Source of the DNA: Acanthosepion esculentum
Lineage: Eukaryota > Mollusca > Cephalopoda > Sepiida > Sepiidae
Assembly (NCBI GenBank): GCA_964036315.1
Contig: OZ038495.1
Span: forward strand, 27,967,766-28,031,765
Length of the DNA stretch: 64,000 nucleotides
Direction: 5' to 3'
Shown here: positions 10,835-22,549 of the stretch, piece after piece
Layout: each line of letters opens with the position of its first letter
Numbering within the stretch: position 1 is the first letter of the stretch
Made by a program: the position numbers and the translations under genes
Notes under the pieces: generated by a model
The model's input: only the letters and a program-made list of their open reading frames with translations
Databases searched by the model: none
What the model was told of the DNA's origin: nothing

Positions 10835-11334
10835 CGTGACTGACACGCGTTTCTTTATTTCTGCAGAAAAGAATTGTAAATGTTATAAAATCCTACAAGT
10901 TTTAAACAGTTTGAGAATACATTATTTGCTCTAATCGGTATAGGACGGAGATTCCTCTAATCAGTATTTACGCAAACAAATTTCTTGTAATCATCTGATC
11001 TAGTTGACCTGTTCTGTTTTCGATTTTAAGTAAAATAAAAAAAAACGGTGATATTAAAAATATTAAATTACAACCAATCAGGTGTTAACGCTTCTGTGTT
11101 GGATAATTGAATGACAGAATGAAAAGTTACCTGTATTGTGTATTCCTTCAAAAAACTTAAATGGTTTTTGTTTTTTTTTATTTGTGGATGTAGAGCTGAG
11201 ACGAAATACAATAAACAATTCTATATCGAAACGCTGAAGATACTTTTTTTTTCAAAATTTTGGCGTCCGATGTATCTACATTGATAACCTGGCCGATATC
11301 ATTCAGGTTTCTGTTTTAATGTTTATTTATTTAT
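10833..11334. other. Unassigned intergenic DNA
   Basis: AT-rich with short A and T runs. No gene was recognised. Confidence 0.5.
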
Positions 11335-11900
11335 TTATTTTTTAAGCTTTTCACCCCAAGCAAGGTTGAAAGCCACTAGCACGCAAGGGGTTACAGAAGA
11401 TTTGGAGCGAGAGCAGATAGGAGTGATAGAGGAAAGGATGTGGAGAAGGATAGTGGATAGATCAAGGCAACTGGAGATGTCGATTGACATTACATTTGAA
11501 TAGTTGGAGATTATAGTTGTCAGGGAAACAGGAATAAGGAAGGGAGTTCCACAGGCGAGAGGTGCGAGATATGAAGCTATTGGAGTAGAATAGACGGCTA
11601 CATTTAACAGTTTCAACAGTGAAAGGGTGAGAGCGGGATGCCAGCCTCGTAGGACGCTTGAATTCATGAAGCCTGGGAACCAGCGAAAGCAGCTCATCGG
11701 AGCAATTATCGTGAAAGTATTTATAAAAAAGATAGAGAGAGGCAACGGCGCGTCTGTGAGAGAGCGACTGCAGACGAGGTGCCAGATCAGGGCCAGTTAC
11801 GTTGCATATCCGTTTCTGGATCTTATCAAGAACCCCGAGGCAAACAGAAGGGGCTCCAGACCATATATGGCAGCAATACCCCATGCACGTTTTCGGATAA
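11335..11900 (-). pseudogene. Jockey/CR1-type LINE 3' end
   Basis: The minus-strand frame 11884-11462 encodes an uninterrupted 140-residue RT C-terminus: GYCCHIWSGAPSVCLGVLDK, QKRICNVTGP, LSHRRAVASLYLFYKYFHD, TSRLWNSLPYSCFPDNYN and LQLFKCNVNRHLQLP. It is followed by a 3' UTR containing CCCCTTGCGTGCTAGTGGC and ending GGGTGAAAAGCTTAAAAAAT. Palm-domain motifs are absent because the copy is 5'-truncated near 11900, as is usual for LINEs. The same family occurs at 37676-38219 and 57905-58718, with a relative at 39885-40975. The reading frame of this remnant is the best preserved of the four. Confidence 0.88.
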
Positions 11901-13365
11901 CCCTATTGTAATAGCTGTAGTTTTGTTAGTGAGATTTTTATAATTATGCATGGAAATTGACCGTGAAAGATTCTGAAATTAGTGCACTTTCTATAAATTG
12001 TCACATTCATATATCAGATTTTATTCTCTACGACGAAAATATGGTCAGACCGATTGCGATGAATGCCATGGGTTTATTTTTTTTCGTGAAAAATCTTGCG
12101 TTTATTTAAATTCCGAGAGATTTCACTTCTGTATTTCCTGGTACGTCTTTCCATTTATTTTGTAAATTACTGCTTAAGGTTTCTTAATGTTATTGTTTGT
12201 ATTACTTACATCATTGTTTACTTAAGTACTTGTAACAATTTTTATATTATGTTGACAAATTTTTTGATTGAAGTCGTTATTGATTTGGTAGGTGATATGT
12301 ATCAAGTTTTATTAAAATTGATATATTCTTTATTTTATTTTAAATTCTATGTATTGTTGTGAACATTCTGTTTTGCTTTCTAGAAGTTTAGAAAATTCAT
12401 AGAATTAAAAAATAATCCTTGAAATAATTAAGATCTTGACGGAGTTTAATAGTATTTTCAATGTATTTCTCTTCCTTCTGTAAATATGGAGGGCTACAAA
12501 TTCTAAAATATTCTGCTCTTAAGTAGAAACGGATAATTATTCCGGATGGTTTGTTTTTTTGTTTTTGTTATAGCATTAATAGTTTGAAAATCTTTTATTG
12601 GTTGATTTGGATCGACGTTTATCTTCAAATCATTATCAATACCGTTTAATATATATCTGCTATGTTAAGAGCAGCACAAAACCTACGCATTTTCTTTACT
12701 TGTGGGAATATTGATTTTTTGTGGTCGGGGGGTATACAGTGATAAATTTAATTTAAACATTACGTGTCTAAAATCAAAACAGGAAAATGTTTAATGCCTG
12801 TTTGATCGATTTGTAAGAATCACTGTATTGAGGTCATCTTTGTACTAAACAATACCGACATTTACTGTCTTTAGTGGCGATTACGAAACAAATTATTAAA
12901 AATATATTCCAATACGAGGTCATTTACCCACACAATACGCTTATGGCTAATACAGTTTGTTCGAATATTATTAAGCAGGAATTTAGGTTTCACTACTCAT
13001 TGAAATCAATAAACCGATATTATGGACGGAAAGAATCAAGACGAAATACCATTGCTTTACGATATTAACACTATTGACTATAGTTTTTATTACCGATTTG
13101 TTTTAGCTGGGAAAATATCAAGCCTAAGAGGAAAGAATAACAGCGTTCGATATTGGAAGTGGAAGTACATTAATGCAAATAGTTTTCGATTTTACAAGTG
13201 GTCGATGTAACACGTATGTATTTGATAGCATCAGCGAGTGATGATATCACATTTCCCACGACTACGTGGAAAAATAAGTGCGCTTATAGGGCGGCCGTTG
13301 CACGTAGAAACTGAGTGGCTGACGGATTCTAGTTTATCTAGATTTATTTCGTACTAGTACAAAAT
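11901..13365. other. Unassigned AT-rich intergenic DNA
   Basis: No recognisable gene. The 88-codon plus-strand frame at 12096-12362 is hydrophobic and AT-driven without family motifs. Confidence 0.5.
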
Positions 13366-13470
13366 TTTGGTACCAGGCCGAAAAGGGGAATTGGGTTGAG
13401 GCTGGCCAATTCACGACCCATTCACTCATTACAATTCGTACATTCACTACAAGAAGTCATCCGTCACTAA
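13366..13470 (+). repeat. Dispersed repeat, copy 1 of 2
   Basis: AGGCCGAAAAGGGG, GGCTGGCCAATTCACGACCC, ATTACAATTCGTACATTCAC and CATCCGTCACTAATC match blocks in the same order at 18037-18170. It resembles the body of an old SINE, but no A or B box is visible here. Confidence 0.65.
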
Positions 13471-14212
13471 TCAATCCTCCATATACTATAATACCGCATA
13501 CTTTCGTATTCTAGTTTATCAAAGAGAGGCTGCTCTAGGACGCTGATTTTGTAGTCTTGTTACCAGAAGGGTGGGATGCGTAGGTCTGCTCTTTGTTATT
13601 TAAGGTCTGCCTTCTCTTCCTTTCACCTATCTTTATTTTTTTTTTGAAGACATTAGGCGAACGGAGTTGTTTTGCACGATCTTCTATTATTTGATCCCTG
13701 TTTAAAATTGGGACCCGGGACTAGGCGTTTCGCAATCACTTACTGTCGGACAGACTTTGATTACCGTTCAGTCGAAGAAATTTTCGACAGCTTCTATGCA
13801 CCAGATTGTGTAGGCAACACCCGATAACTATCCACCCCAAACCAAACCGATGAAGAAAGATATTGTACAGCACTATCATACTATGTTTTTTGGAATAACG
13901 CAAAGGAGCTGGAAAAGATTAAATAAGTCTCGTACCCTTTGACATGAGACAAAGGAATAAAACATTTCAAATGTTTCTTTTACGTTATCACTTTTTTTTC
14001 AGCAGATAGCGGAAATAATCTACTTTGCAAATTTTTATGGTTATCAGTTTCATGGATTTTCCTCCTTTTAGAAATAAAGAAATGTATGTTCCAGTTAAGT
14101 ACGCCACCTTACACATTTGCCACATCATATTTTATCTATTATTACATAGATCAATTTTTAAAATTTTTTTTTAATGACAACATTTATCTTTAGTTAGGAA
14201 GAATGCAGCAGC
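13471..14212. other. Unassigned intergenic DNA
   Basis: No recognisable feature other than short T runs. Confidence 0.5.
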
Positions 14213-14214
14213 TA

Positions 14215-15153
14215 CAGTGAGGTGAAACAAGTATTTGGACAGTAAAAAAATGGATTTAGAATCATATATTCAAAGAAAAGCATTGTCTAAAGCTCACAAA
14301 ATATTCGTAAAACAATTATAAATGCAAATAAACAGCAAAAATAAATTATTTGACACGTATATATATTTTATATACAAATTATTCAAACAGGTAGTGAAAA
14401 AAGGATTTGGACAGAATATAAATTATGCTTTAAATGTGTTTAATATTTACTTGGAGCGAGATTTTAATTGTTGTCGGTGAAGTTCAGAACTTATGGTCCT
14501 TTTGCATACGTGAGTTCCTGCATTGCTGAGATCTTTTTGAAGTTCTCTCCGAGTCACAAAATGGTCATTTTTTACTCGCCGTACTATTTTCCGTCAATAT
14601 TTTTGTGATATTTTGCGCGGTGCACCTGTTCTTGGCATATTTTCATGAGTACCGATGGCTTTCCATTTCTTAATTATTTACCCAACAGTGCTCACAGGTA
14701 TACATAGGTCTTTAGAAATCTTACAATAGCCTTTTTTTCTTTATGTGCAGAAATAATTCGATCTTTATGATCATTCGACAGCTCTCTTTGCTTTGGCATC
14801 CTGCAGTACTGTTAGTGCGACGTCTTGGGATGAACTGACCATCAAGATAGCTAACACCTTTAAGTAATGCACATTCTAGACTATTCCATAAAATTCTAAC
14901 ACATTCGAGCATGAAATATAGTCAAAACATTAATTTTAAACATAATTTCGGAACTGTCCAAATACTTTTTTTCACTACCTGTTTTAATAATTTGTATATA
15001 AAATATATATACGTGTCAAATAATTTATTTTTCAGTTTATTTGCATTTATAATTGTTTTACGAATATTTTGTGAGCTTTAGACAATGCTTTTCTTTGAAT
15101 ATATGATTCTAAATCCATTTTTTTACTGTCCAAATACTTGTTTCACCTCACTG
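14215..15153. mobile_element. Tc1-like transposon with 200-bp TIRs
   Basis: The element starts CAGTGAGGTGAAACAAGTAT and ends with its reverse complement (CACCTCACTG), flanked by TA on both sides (14213-14214, 15154-15155). The left (14215-14414) and right (14954-15153) inverted repeats are the same length and nearly identical. Each has an outer and an inner direct repeat (AGTATTTGGACAG / AGGATTTGGACAG), the IR/DR arrangement of some Tc1 elements. The interior is only 539 bp and keeps just the DNA-binding half of the transposase on the minus strand. Confidence 0.92.
14455..14799 (-). pseudogene. Tc1 transposase N-terminal remnant
   Basis: The minus strand reads MPKQRELSNDHKDRIISAHK, then (after one frameshift in an A run) GYCKISKDLCIPVSTVG, IIKKWKAIGTHENMPRTGAP and VTRRELQKDLSNAGTHVCKR. 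This is the paired-like helix-turn-helix DNA-binding region of Tc1 transposases, including the Arg-Thr-Gly-Ala-Pro linker. There are at least two in-frame stops. The DDE catalytic domain is deleted, so the element is non-autonomous. The start is the Met that opens the family's usual MPK/MGK leader. Confidence 0.85.
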
Positions 15154-15155
15154 TA

Positions 15156-16011
15156 TTTGAATGAGAGCTTGATTTCTGAAGTCTCAAGTTGAAAACCACA
15201 TTGATAGCTTGAAATAGTTCAAGAGACGCAAGGAGAGTTTGAAGTATTAATGGAATTATTCACTGTGTAGAGTATGCGAAAGTGAACAGTAGCAAATGAC
15301 AAAAATATACATCGCGCAAGGGCTCCGTGCAGCCTTCCCGGTTTCAAGTACACTTCAGATTTACAATTTAATAAAAAATAACCAGTAAAATCAGCCCCGA
15401 TAATGAGTAAACAGGCTTCTGGAGCCTACACGATCCCATAAAAACAAACATTTAAATCGGTAGAAGGACTAACAGCAATAAAGCGACAGGAATCAACCTC
15501 GTCGTCCTGTCTTTCTTGCCAAAACAACAGCGGACTCCCTTTGATCTTGTCTCCCAACTCCACTTTCTCTCGGAAAGTGTATGTTCATTTCCGTACAGTC
15601 AAGGAGAAGAACTTTCTAACTTTCATTTCGTAAATAATTACAATTAATATTTGTGTCTCTTACATTTAAATACACGCCATTTTATTTGACCACGCAACAA
15701 TCTTTTGAGTTTTTAAACAATAAAATAACCTTGGAAATTGCAATAACCATCAGGTACATGGAACTGTGAAGTTCGTTAAATATTTTGGACAACTGCGATT
15801 TAGGTTTGAGGACGACAAGTGGACCATTTTATTCCGCCAATCTGTCTCGTATGAAGAGAAAAGTTTTAAAAAATGCCAAACTATAAAAGTGTTGTGATAA
15901 CGCGGGTGTATCGAAAAAGCACAAGATGTCGGCTCCTCAATCGAATAAAACAGATCATTTATATTTGTCAAAATATGTTGATGAAAACATAAAAGGACTT
16001 TTTGTCAGTAT
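15156..16011. other. Unassigned intergenic DNA
   Basis: No gene recognised. The short minus-strand frame at 15750-15971 has no motif. Confidence 0.5.
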
Positions 16012-16800
16012 TTCTGAGATGAGGTATTATGTACATTATTTACATTATTCGGACTATTGTCCTCATCTTTGTCGCCATATTTATTACAACGTTACACTCG
16101 TTGTACGCTCCGGCCTTTTCCAGGTGGTTGGAATGTCGAACTGAACCCTTTATTTCGCTCACTAGGGTAGACTGTTCTAGTTCCAATGGATGTCAGTTAT
16201 CAGATATCTCCTCTTAATTCCCCTCTCCAAGTTAGCCACTGCCTTAATCGGGCATTGAACTCAAACACTTTGGGTCCAGTCACTGGATCTAACTAACGCC
16301 TTTATCCACTGTGCTATGTGTCAGTTATCAGTTATCTCCTGTTACCATTGCATGTTTTCTACCAGAGCTCATATTGCAATTTTTGTTGTTGTTATTATCG
16401 CTTTTCTCTGTCACTCCTTAACAGAAAAAAATGCAATATGAGCACTGGTAAAAAAAACTGTTGCTGAAGACATTATGTTTATAATACCCAGAAATTCATA
16501 CACAGTTGACATCAAGGACACATGGCACAATGGATAAAGGCGTTACGTAGATCACAGGACCCAAAGAGTGTGAGTTCAATACCTGGTTAAGGCAGTGGAG
16601 AACTTGGGGAATTAACAGGAGATAACTGATAACTGACATCCATTTGACATGGCACGTGGAACTAGAACAGTCTACCCTAGGGAGCGAAATAAAGGGTTCA
16701 GTTCGACATTCCAACCACCTGAAGAAGGCCGGAGCGTACAACGGCCGAAATGTTGTAATAAATATGGCGACAAAGATGAGGAATATAGTCCGAATAATGT
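16012..16800. mobile_element. Head-to-head SINE dimer with 175-bp spacer
   Basis: The left arm (16012-16320, SINE on the minus strand) and right arm (16495-16800, SINE on the plus strand) are inverted copies. In the right arm the A box is TGGCACAATGG, the B box is GAGTTCAATACC, and the body includes AGTCTACCCTAGGGAGCG, CACCTGAAGAAGGCCGGAGC and ATATGGCGACAAAGATGAGG. The spacer is itself inverted around GCTCATATTGCA / TGCAATATGAGC. Outer ends are GAGATGAGGTATTATGTACA and its decayed complement. Confidence 0.88.
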
Positions 16801-17764
16801 ATAAAAGGAGTTATTTTCACGACAAACATAAGCGTCCAAACTTGTTTCTTGCAAAGAAAACAATTAATAATAAACGGCTACAAATTCAAAGTTTCTCTTA
16901 AATTGGCAAAAGGCAACAATGGCTGTTATCCGACTGACAGAAAAAAAACTAGACATTATAATAAATTAAAATAACTGGAATGTTAAAATAATTTTACCGG
17001 AAATTGTTACTTTAATCTTTACACTATTTAACTACACCGAAAATACTAAATTTTATTTAAATATTTTATGCGTTTTTATAATGTAAGCGAATCGTATCAG
17101 CACGAGTCAAAATTTAATCTTGGTGGATGCGTGAGGTGATATTTGTATTAATGGCTGACGACAGACCAGCAGATTCATATTGGCAGCTCAAGACAAAATT
17201 GCGTCCGTTTTTAAGTACGCTGGCCCGTAATATATTTTTTTTTCTTCATCAAGACTAAGTAGAACAATCTTTGCTTTTAAAAACTTCTGGGAAAACTTAC
17301 TGTCGATAACTCCAAAACGGTAGATTTTATCAAATTTATCAAGTTATTTTTGAATGAAGCATGTACATTTACACCTAAATGTAAGTATTCTGTAAATTCT
17401 GAGCGCGGGTCCTAATCTGAAAATTATCCAAAGGAAAACTTACCTTTGTCTTTATTCATAGTTCTTGTACTTATAATCTATCTGAAGTTTTTACATACAT
17501 AAGAAAATAGAGCTGAATTTAAAGTACTAAAAACAAATCCGACCAATAAAACTGCTAAGAGAAAAATAGGAAAAGACACCTACCTTGAAAGGAAAAAGAA
17601 ACTACGGTGATCATCTTAAATACTTGCGGTGCCCCGAGAAATTTCTTCAGTGATGTTTGTTCCTCGTATCACAGTGGGGAGGTATTGGGGCATTAAAAAC
17701 ATCCCAAGGCACTCAGATTAGGTACAATCATCTCCCGTTCAGTTTCACGGCCTGTATTATAGCG
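16801..17764. other. Unassigned intergenic DNA
   Basis: AT-rich; no gene recognised. Confidence 0.5.
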
Positions 17765-17878
17765 ATATACTAAGCCTAGCTTAGATGTGGCACAAAGACG
17801 AAAGCGTGGTTCGAGCTCGCTCGTAGTTAGTCAAGATACGCTTGCTAACCATTACACCACTTCGTGTATTTTTACTGC
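17765..17878 (-). mobile_element. tRNA-derived SINE, second family
   Basis: Read on the minus strand: A box TGGTGTAATGGTTAGCAAGC, a B-box-like GCTCGAACC, then CTTTGTGCCACATCTAAGCT. This is the arrangement of a tRNA-derived SINE head followed by a short body. It is followed at once by another copy, giving a tandem pair. Confidence 0.8.
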
Positions 17879-17899
17879 AATAAATATTTTTATTATTGT

Positions 17900-18008
17900 G
17901 ATTTTCTAAGCGTAGCTTAAATGTGGCACAAGGCCGAGGACCGAACTCCCTACTTGGTCATAATTCTTCTAGCGAGCCAATCTTGATAACCATTACGCAA
18001 CAGCCTCT
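17900..18008 (-). mobile_element. tRNA-derived SINE, second family
   Basis: Minus strand: A-box-like TGCGTAATGGTTATCAAGA, B-box-like GAGTTCGGTCC, then GGCCTTGTGCCACATTTAAG and CTACGCTTAG. It lies about 20 bp from the preceding copy in the same orientation, but the two differ too much to be a recent duplication. Confidence 0.8.
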
Positions 18009-18036
18009 ATTATTGATATTTGTGTGAAATTACACA

Positions 18037-18170
18037 ATTATGGCACAAGTCCGAAATGGGGAAGGGGCTGGTCATCACTAACTATCTTATACCTAGCTAA
18101 TCCGATTCACGGCCCATTCCCTGATTACAATTTGCCCATTCACCACAAAAACGTGTCCGTCACGATTAAA
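18037..18170 (+). repeat. Dispersed repeat, copy 2 of 2
   Basis: Shares GGCACAAGTCCGAAATGGGG, CACGGCCCATTCCCTGATTA, CAATTTGCCCATTCACCAC and TGTCCGTCACGATTAAAATC with 13366-13470. It starts with the GGCACAAG...CGAAA phrase also found in the tRNA-SINE family, which suggests SINE derivation. Confidence 0.65.
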
Positions 18171-18495
18171 ATCAAAATAACAGATCGCCTGAGAAAATAT
18201 CCCCTCAATACAGTATGGCTGAAAAATAACGTTCTGTGAAGAAATGTTCGTCATATTGATTAATGATCATTTTTCGGATCAGCAACAATGTAAATTATTT
18301 CATGAGAATGTTAAAGGTCAGTTATTGCTGTTGTAGAAATATATAAAGAATAATTATTGAACATAATAAAAAGCCAGTACTCGGCGAAATAAAAGCTAAG
18401 AATGGACGCTTTTTTTTAACCGTGGGATATAAAGCGAATCGGAAAAATAATAAAAGGGAAATAGGAGAAAATGTTATTCCCGACCAAAGAACGGC

Positions 18496-18498
<3 letters not shown>
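18171..18498. other. Unassigned intergenic DNA
   Basis: No recognisable feature. Confidence 0.5.

Positions 18499-18571
<73 letters not shown>
18499..18571 (+). repeat. (AG)n microsatellite
   Basis: About 36 AG units without interruption. Confidence 0.97.
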
Positions 18572-18574
<3 letters not shown>

Positions 18575-19702
18575 AAAATACTTTACCTCTTATATCTGGA
18601 TTTGGTAGAAATCGTTTTGCAACAGATTGCCGGTGTGGCGATCTTGTTTTGGAATCTCAATACTAAGGTCTAATAGTCAAATATTTAAGGGTAGATCAAA
18701 ATGGATCTATGGTAGGTATACAAGTTAGTTGTGGTCTCTGTTTTCCTATTTAATGCCACTGAAGTTTTTTCCGCTATTTTTTTCCAGTTGGCAGGGATTT
18801 ACCAATCATTGCTTAGATGAGTTAGAAATTCACAGGTAAGTCGCTTGGCCATTTGTTAATTTGTCATGTTATTTTACTTAAGTATTTTTGCTTTTCATAT
18901 TATTTATATAAAAAAATAACAATTATATGAGAGTAATAACATGTTGGGATATTAATATTTGTGTATAAAAAATGCAACAATTTTCTTTATTTTGTAATTT
19001 ATTTTTGTTAATGATTAGAGCGTTAGCGACTTTATCTTAGGAAAAAAAAGAAAGAAACGATTGCCAATTAACTTACGGTTTTTATCTTGGCGGGAATAAA
19101 TTGCTACATTCATCAAAGTATTTAACTAGTTTCAGGTCCGTTATCTTTATACAAAATACATAACCTTTAAAACAGCAGTTTTTCTTTGTTTATTTTATTT
19201 TATCGCATTGGGGCGACAATGTTTTTTTCACTTTTACTTGCTTTCTTTCTTAACCGTGAGGTTATTTAATATGTCTATTAGTGTTTTCCTTCCTTTTGAT
19301 ACTTATCGTCTGATGGTCACAGTTGGTGTGTAACTTAGTAAAGATTACAAATCGGTGTCACCAGACGAATTCTTGTTTGTTATTACTACTGCCTTTGTTC
19401 TATTTTGAGTTTCTATAGACATGTCTTTCTTCATTTTATCATCAATCAAATCAAGTTCACCGTAGTGATTAGTTATTATAAACCTTATAGACTAATCAAG
19501 GATACTAGTCTTTATACAGATACCAACTCCGACCCCCCTCTAGTAGTCACTAACATATCATATATAGATACATTAGCTAACAATTCCGATAAAATATTAA
19601 AATAGATTATCGGGTTAAAAGAAAAAATACCAGATCGTCTTAACGGATACTGGTGCATAAATCAGCGGATAAAAACAACAAACAAAATGAACAGAGGTAG
19701 CA
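18572..19702. other. Unassigned intergenic DNA
   Basis: AT-rich; no gene or repeat recognised. Confidence 0.5.
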
Positions 19703-20078
19703 ATATTATGTACCGAATTTACATTATTCGGACTATTGTCTTCATCTTTGTTGCCATATTTATCACAACGTTTCGAACGTTTCGGCAATATGAGCACTGG
19801 TAAAAAAAATGATTGAAGACATTAGGTTTATAAGTCCCCAGAAATTCATACACAGATGTCCTCAAGGACACATGACCCAGTGGATAAAGGCGTTAGTTAG
19901 ATCCAGTGACATGACCCAAAGAGTGTGAGTTCAAGAACTTGGGGAGGTGAATTAACAGGAGATCCATTAGACAGTCTTCCCCGGGTAAAGGGTTCAGTTC
20001 GACATTCCAATCAACGGCCGAAACGTTGTGATTAATATAGTGAGGACAATGTACATAATACCTCATCTCAGAAATATG
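19703..20078. mobile_element. Foldback SINE, deleted in both arms
   Basis: The left arm has ATTATTCGGACTATTGTCTT and CACAACGTTTCG and breaks into the spacer sequence GCAATATGAGCACTGGTAA. The right arm starts AGGACACATGACCCAGTGG (A-box region), has GTGTGAGTTCAAG (B-box remnant), lacks part of the body, and ends CGGCCGAAACGTTGTG, GTACATAATACCTCATCTCA. It belongs to the family of 16012-16800. Confidence 0.8.
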
Positions 20079-20694
20079 GACAGATACTGCAGCAATATTA
20101 TTTGGTTTATTCGCCACTACAGAAAAACTGATGAAAACTGGGAAAATATTCATCAAATTAGTCAGCGTCCATTTTGTCACATCAGCAAAATTATCAATTA
20201 TTCAATAAAAAATAATATTGAGATCAGTTATTGTTTCTGTAGACATCTACAAATTATAATTATTAACTATAATAAAACCCCAGTAATCCTGAAATAAAAT
20301 CTGAACCTCATTATAACAGTAGGATAAGAAGTACTTGTCCTACAAAAGGAAATTAGTTAAATGATTATAGAGTAAAACAAGAGATAAGATAGACACGTAT
20401 AAGAAAAATTCTTAATACGACAGACGGAAAAAGATTGGAAAAATGTATATCCATGAATTAATTTTAAATGATAGATATGAGAAGGTTACAGCATTATCGA
20501 TTTATTGGAAAACAAAGGAATTTAAAGAAAATTGGTAAAATAATTAAGGGCCTCTAGCCAAATAATACGCGCTTTATAAAACATAAGTATGTGTATTTTG
20601 TCCTAATTCTGACATATGTGTGTATGTGTTTGTCATAAATCTCATCTTTAACATTGTTTTTCGATAATTTACTCCCAATTTAAAAAAAACTATT
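20079..20694. other. Unassigned intergenic DNA
   Basis: AT-rich; no gene recognised. Confidence 0.5.
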
Positions 20695-20696
20695 TA

Positions 20697-20865
20697 CAAG
20701 GTGTTCCAAAAGTCGCATCACCATTGATAACATTGTAAATTTGATACTTATTTGCCACTTGGAATTGTGTTTCTCTGTGACAGTATAAGAAATTGGTCGA
20801 ATTATCGTTGTTATTTCACAAGTGTATGTTTCTGCCATTTGTCGCGTGACTCTTGGAACACCCTG
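20697..20865. mobile_element. 169-bp MITE with TA target site
   Basis: The left end CAAGGTGTTCCAAAAGTCGC and right end GCGTGACTCTTGGAACACCC form imperfect terminal inverted repeats of about 20 bp. TA flanks both sides (20695-20696, 20866-20867), consistent with Tc1/mariner-type mobilisation. There is no coding capacity. Confidence 0.82.
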
Positions 20866-20867
20866 TA

Positions 20868-21388
20868 CAATATCGAATTCTCCATTGTCATAGATGAGGC
20901 AAGGTATACCAACGTGAAATATCAAATACCTCAACTTTTTAAACCTAAAATTTCTGTTGAGAATTGCCATATTTTTACAGTGAATTTCTTTTTCAGTATC
21001 AAATCACGTACAAGAAGATTTTCATGAAACATATAAACAGATATGTCACTTCGGAATAAATTCCTTAGATAGTGAATGTTATTCTAGTGCTAATTTGGAC
21101 GCTCTAATTTCTTAGACTTAAAACATTTTATATAAAAAAATTGAGATAAACTGAAAGATTCAATAAATCGGTATAACTAAAAATATGAAACTTTATTTGT
21201 TTTTACTGTTTAAAGTAGACTCGTGTGCGCATGTTATGTTTAACATTAATACTCGCCAGCCTTGATTTCTGAACTTTACAATTGATTGCGAAAAAAATAA
21301 ACACAGATTGGAGTTATTCCCCCTTAAGTCAAGACAGTCACGTTATTAAAACGTCTAATTCCCATCATAAAACAGTGAACAAATATGG
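20868..21388. other. Unassigned intergenic DNA
   Basis: AT-rich; no gene recognised. Confidence 0.5.
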
Positions 21389-21389
21389 A

Positions 21390-21715
21390 GGCGCGAAGTT
21401 TGGTAAAACCCTTACGTGTCAAGAGCAAAGATACAATTTTTGATACCAAATCATTTTATTGAAGAACATAATCTTATTAAACTTTTTAGAGGAACTGATG
21501 TTCACTTGCTGCAGCAAATAATCACGGGTGATGAGACATTTGTTCATTACGTTACACCCAGAGAAAAGCTTAATTCGATGACCTGCAAATTGTCCGTCGT
21601 TACTGATCTCGAACCAAGAGATAAACTTCTGCAGTTAGCGAAGAATTTCATGGCAATTGTGTTCTTGGGATGCAACATGTCCGCTGCGCGTGGATTTCAA
21701 ATTTAATAGCCGGGC
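21390..21715 (+). pseudogene. Mariner transposase catalytic fragment
   Basis: A 96-codon frame reads HLLQQIITGDETFVHYVTP followed by REKLNSMTCK and KNFMAIVFLGCN. ITGDETWVHHY.PE is the first catalytic Asp block of mariner transposases; here Trp is Phe and the His pair is changed. The MATVFWD block that normally follows is recognisable as MAIVFLGC, where the Asp-containing tail is lost. No DNA-binding domain or C-terminus is found and no TIRs were identified. It is unrelated by position to the mariners at 4016 and 56487. Confidence 0.75.
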
Positions 21716-21904
21716 AACCGGGTATTGTGCAGCACTGTATACACTGACGAAAATGGTTCGTCAAAAGACACCAAGAATTTTGCTTAAGGTTATTACCCAC
21801 AACAATGTTACCGATACATTGACAACTTTGTCATAACAATGGTTCTATTGATATGAATGTGATGCCTCACTGTCTTCACGGGAGTTCTTATTTTATTATT
21901 TCAG

Positions 21905-22035
21905 TTTAGTGATTTACACCGCATAGCTTAGATGGGTGGCAAAAGTCTGCAATAGGGAGCACCTAGTGAAGATCTAACTCACTATTCAGTCATAATTGAT
22001 GAAGCGAGATAAGATTGATAAACATTACACCACGT
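21905..22035 (-). mobile_element. tRNA-derived SINE, decayed
   Basis: Minus strand: CTTGGACGTGGTGTAATGTT (A-box region), then GAGTTAGATCTTCACTAGGT (B-box region, mutated), then CACCCATCTAAGCTATGCGG. It matches the family at 17765 and 50233. Confidence 0.75.
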
Positions 22036-22254
22036 CCAAGTGGCTTTTTCACGTTTAGGATTTATTTCGACGCATTCAAAAGTCATCCTGATAGAGTTCT
22101 ACACAGATGCAAATTACTGTTGCAGAATCGAATGGAGAGGTTAATAGGCAAGTGCCTCTAAAATAGAACAATTGTGCTGCTAGCCATTCACACGGATTTC
22201 TTTCTTTCCGTGTCTGAAATGAACTCTGTCAATCTGCAACTTGGATGAGAACAT

Positions 22255-22460
22255 GATTTTATCATAACCTTTCCGACATCCCTCGCATATGCAAATGCTT
22301 TCAATCTGTCCTGTGAGTATCAGACTTTCCAAGCCCTTTTTCCTCGTTTTGTCCTAGAAATTTTAGCCGTCTCTCCCCGATAATATAAGTTTCTTTGTTC
22401 TTTCCATTCTTTTATAGAACTTTGTCGTTTTTCACTTATTTGGTTCATGATATCTTATAT
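22255..22460 (-). pseudogene. LINE 3' segment, duplicated copy
   Basis: CTGTCCTGTGAGTATCAGAC, TTTCCAAGCCCTTTTTCCTC and GTTCATGATATCTTATATAG repeat, with changes, the segment at 23030-23200. In the minus-strand sense it is the region between the FYRR and GKQRITY blocks of the LINE family seen at 5855-7195. It must be a local duplication or a second insertion. Confidence 0.7.
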
Positions 22461-22549
22461 AGGAGATACATACCCCAGAACAATCCAATGTTTCCTTCAT
22501 GTGAAATAACTTCATTTTATTGAAAATTCAAAAATAATATGTATTATTT

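Noticed and set aside
12096..12362. 88-codon hydrophobic frame as a small membrane protein
   Set aside because: Composition is what random AT-rich DNA gives; no context supports a gene.
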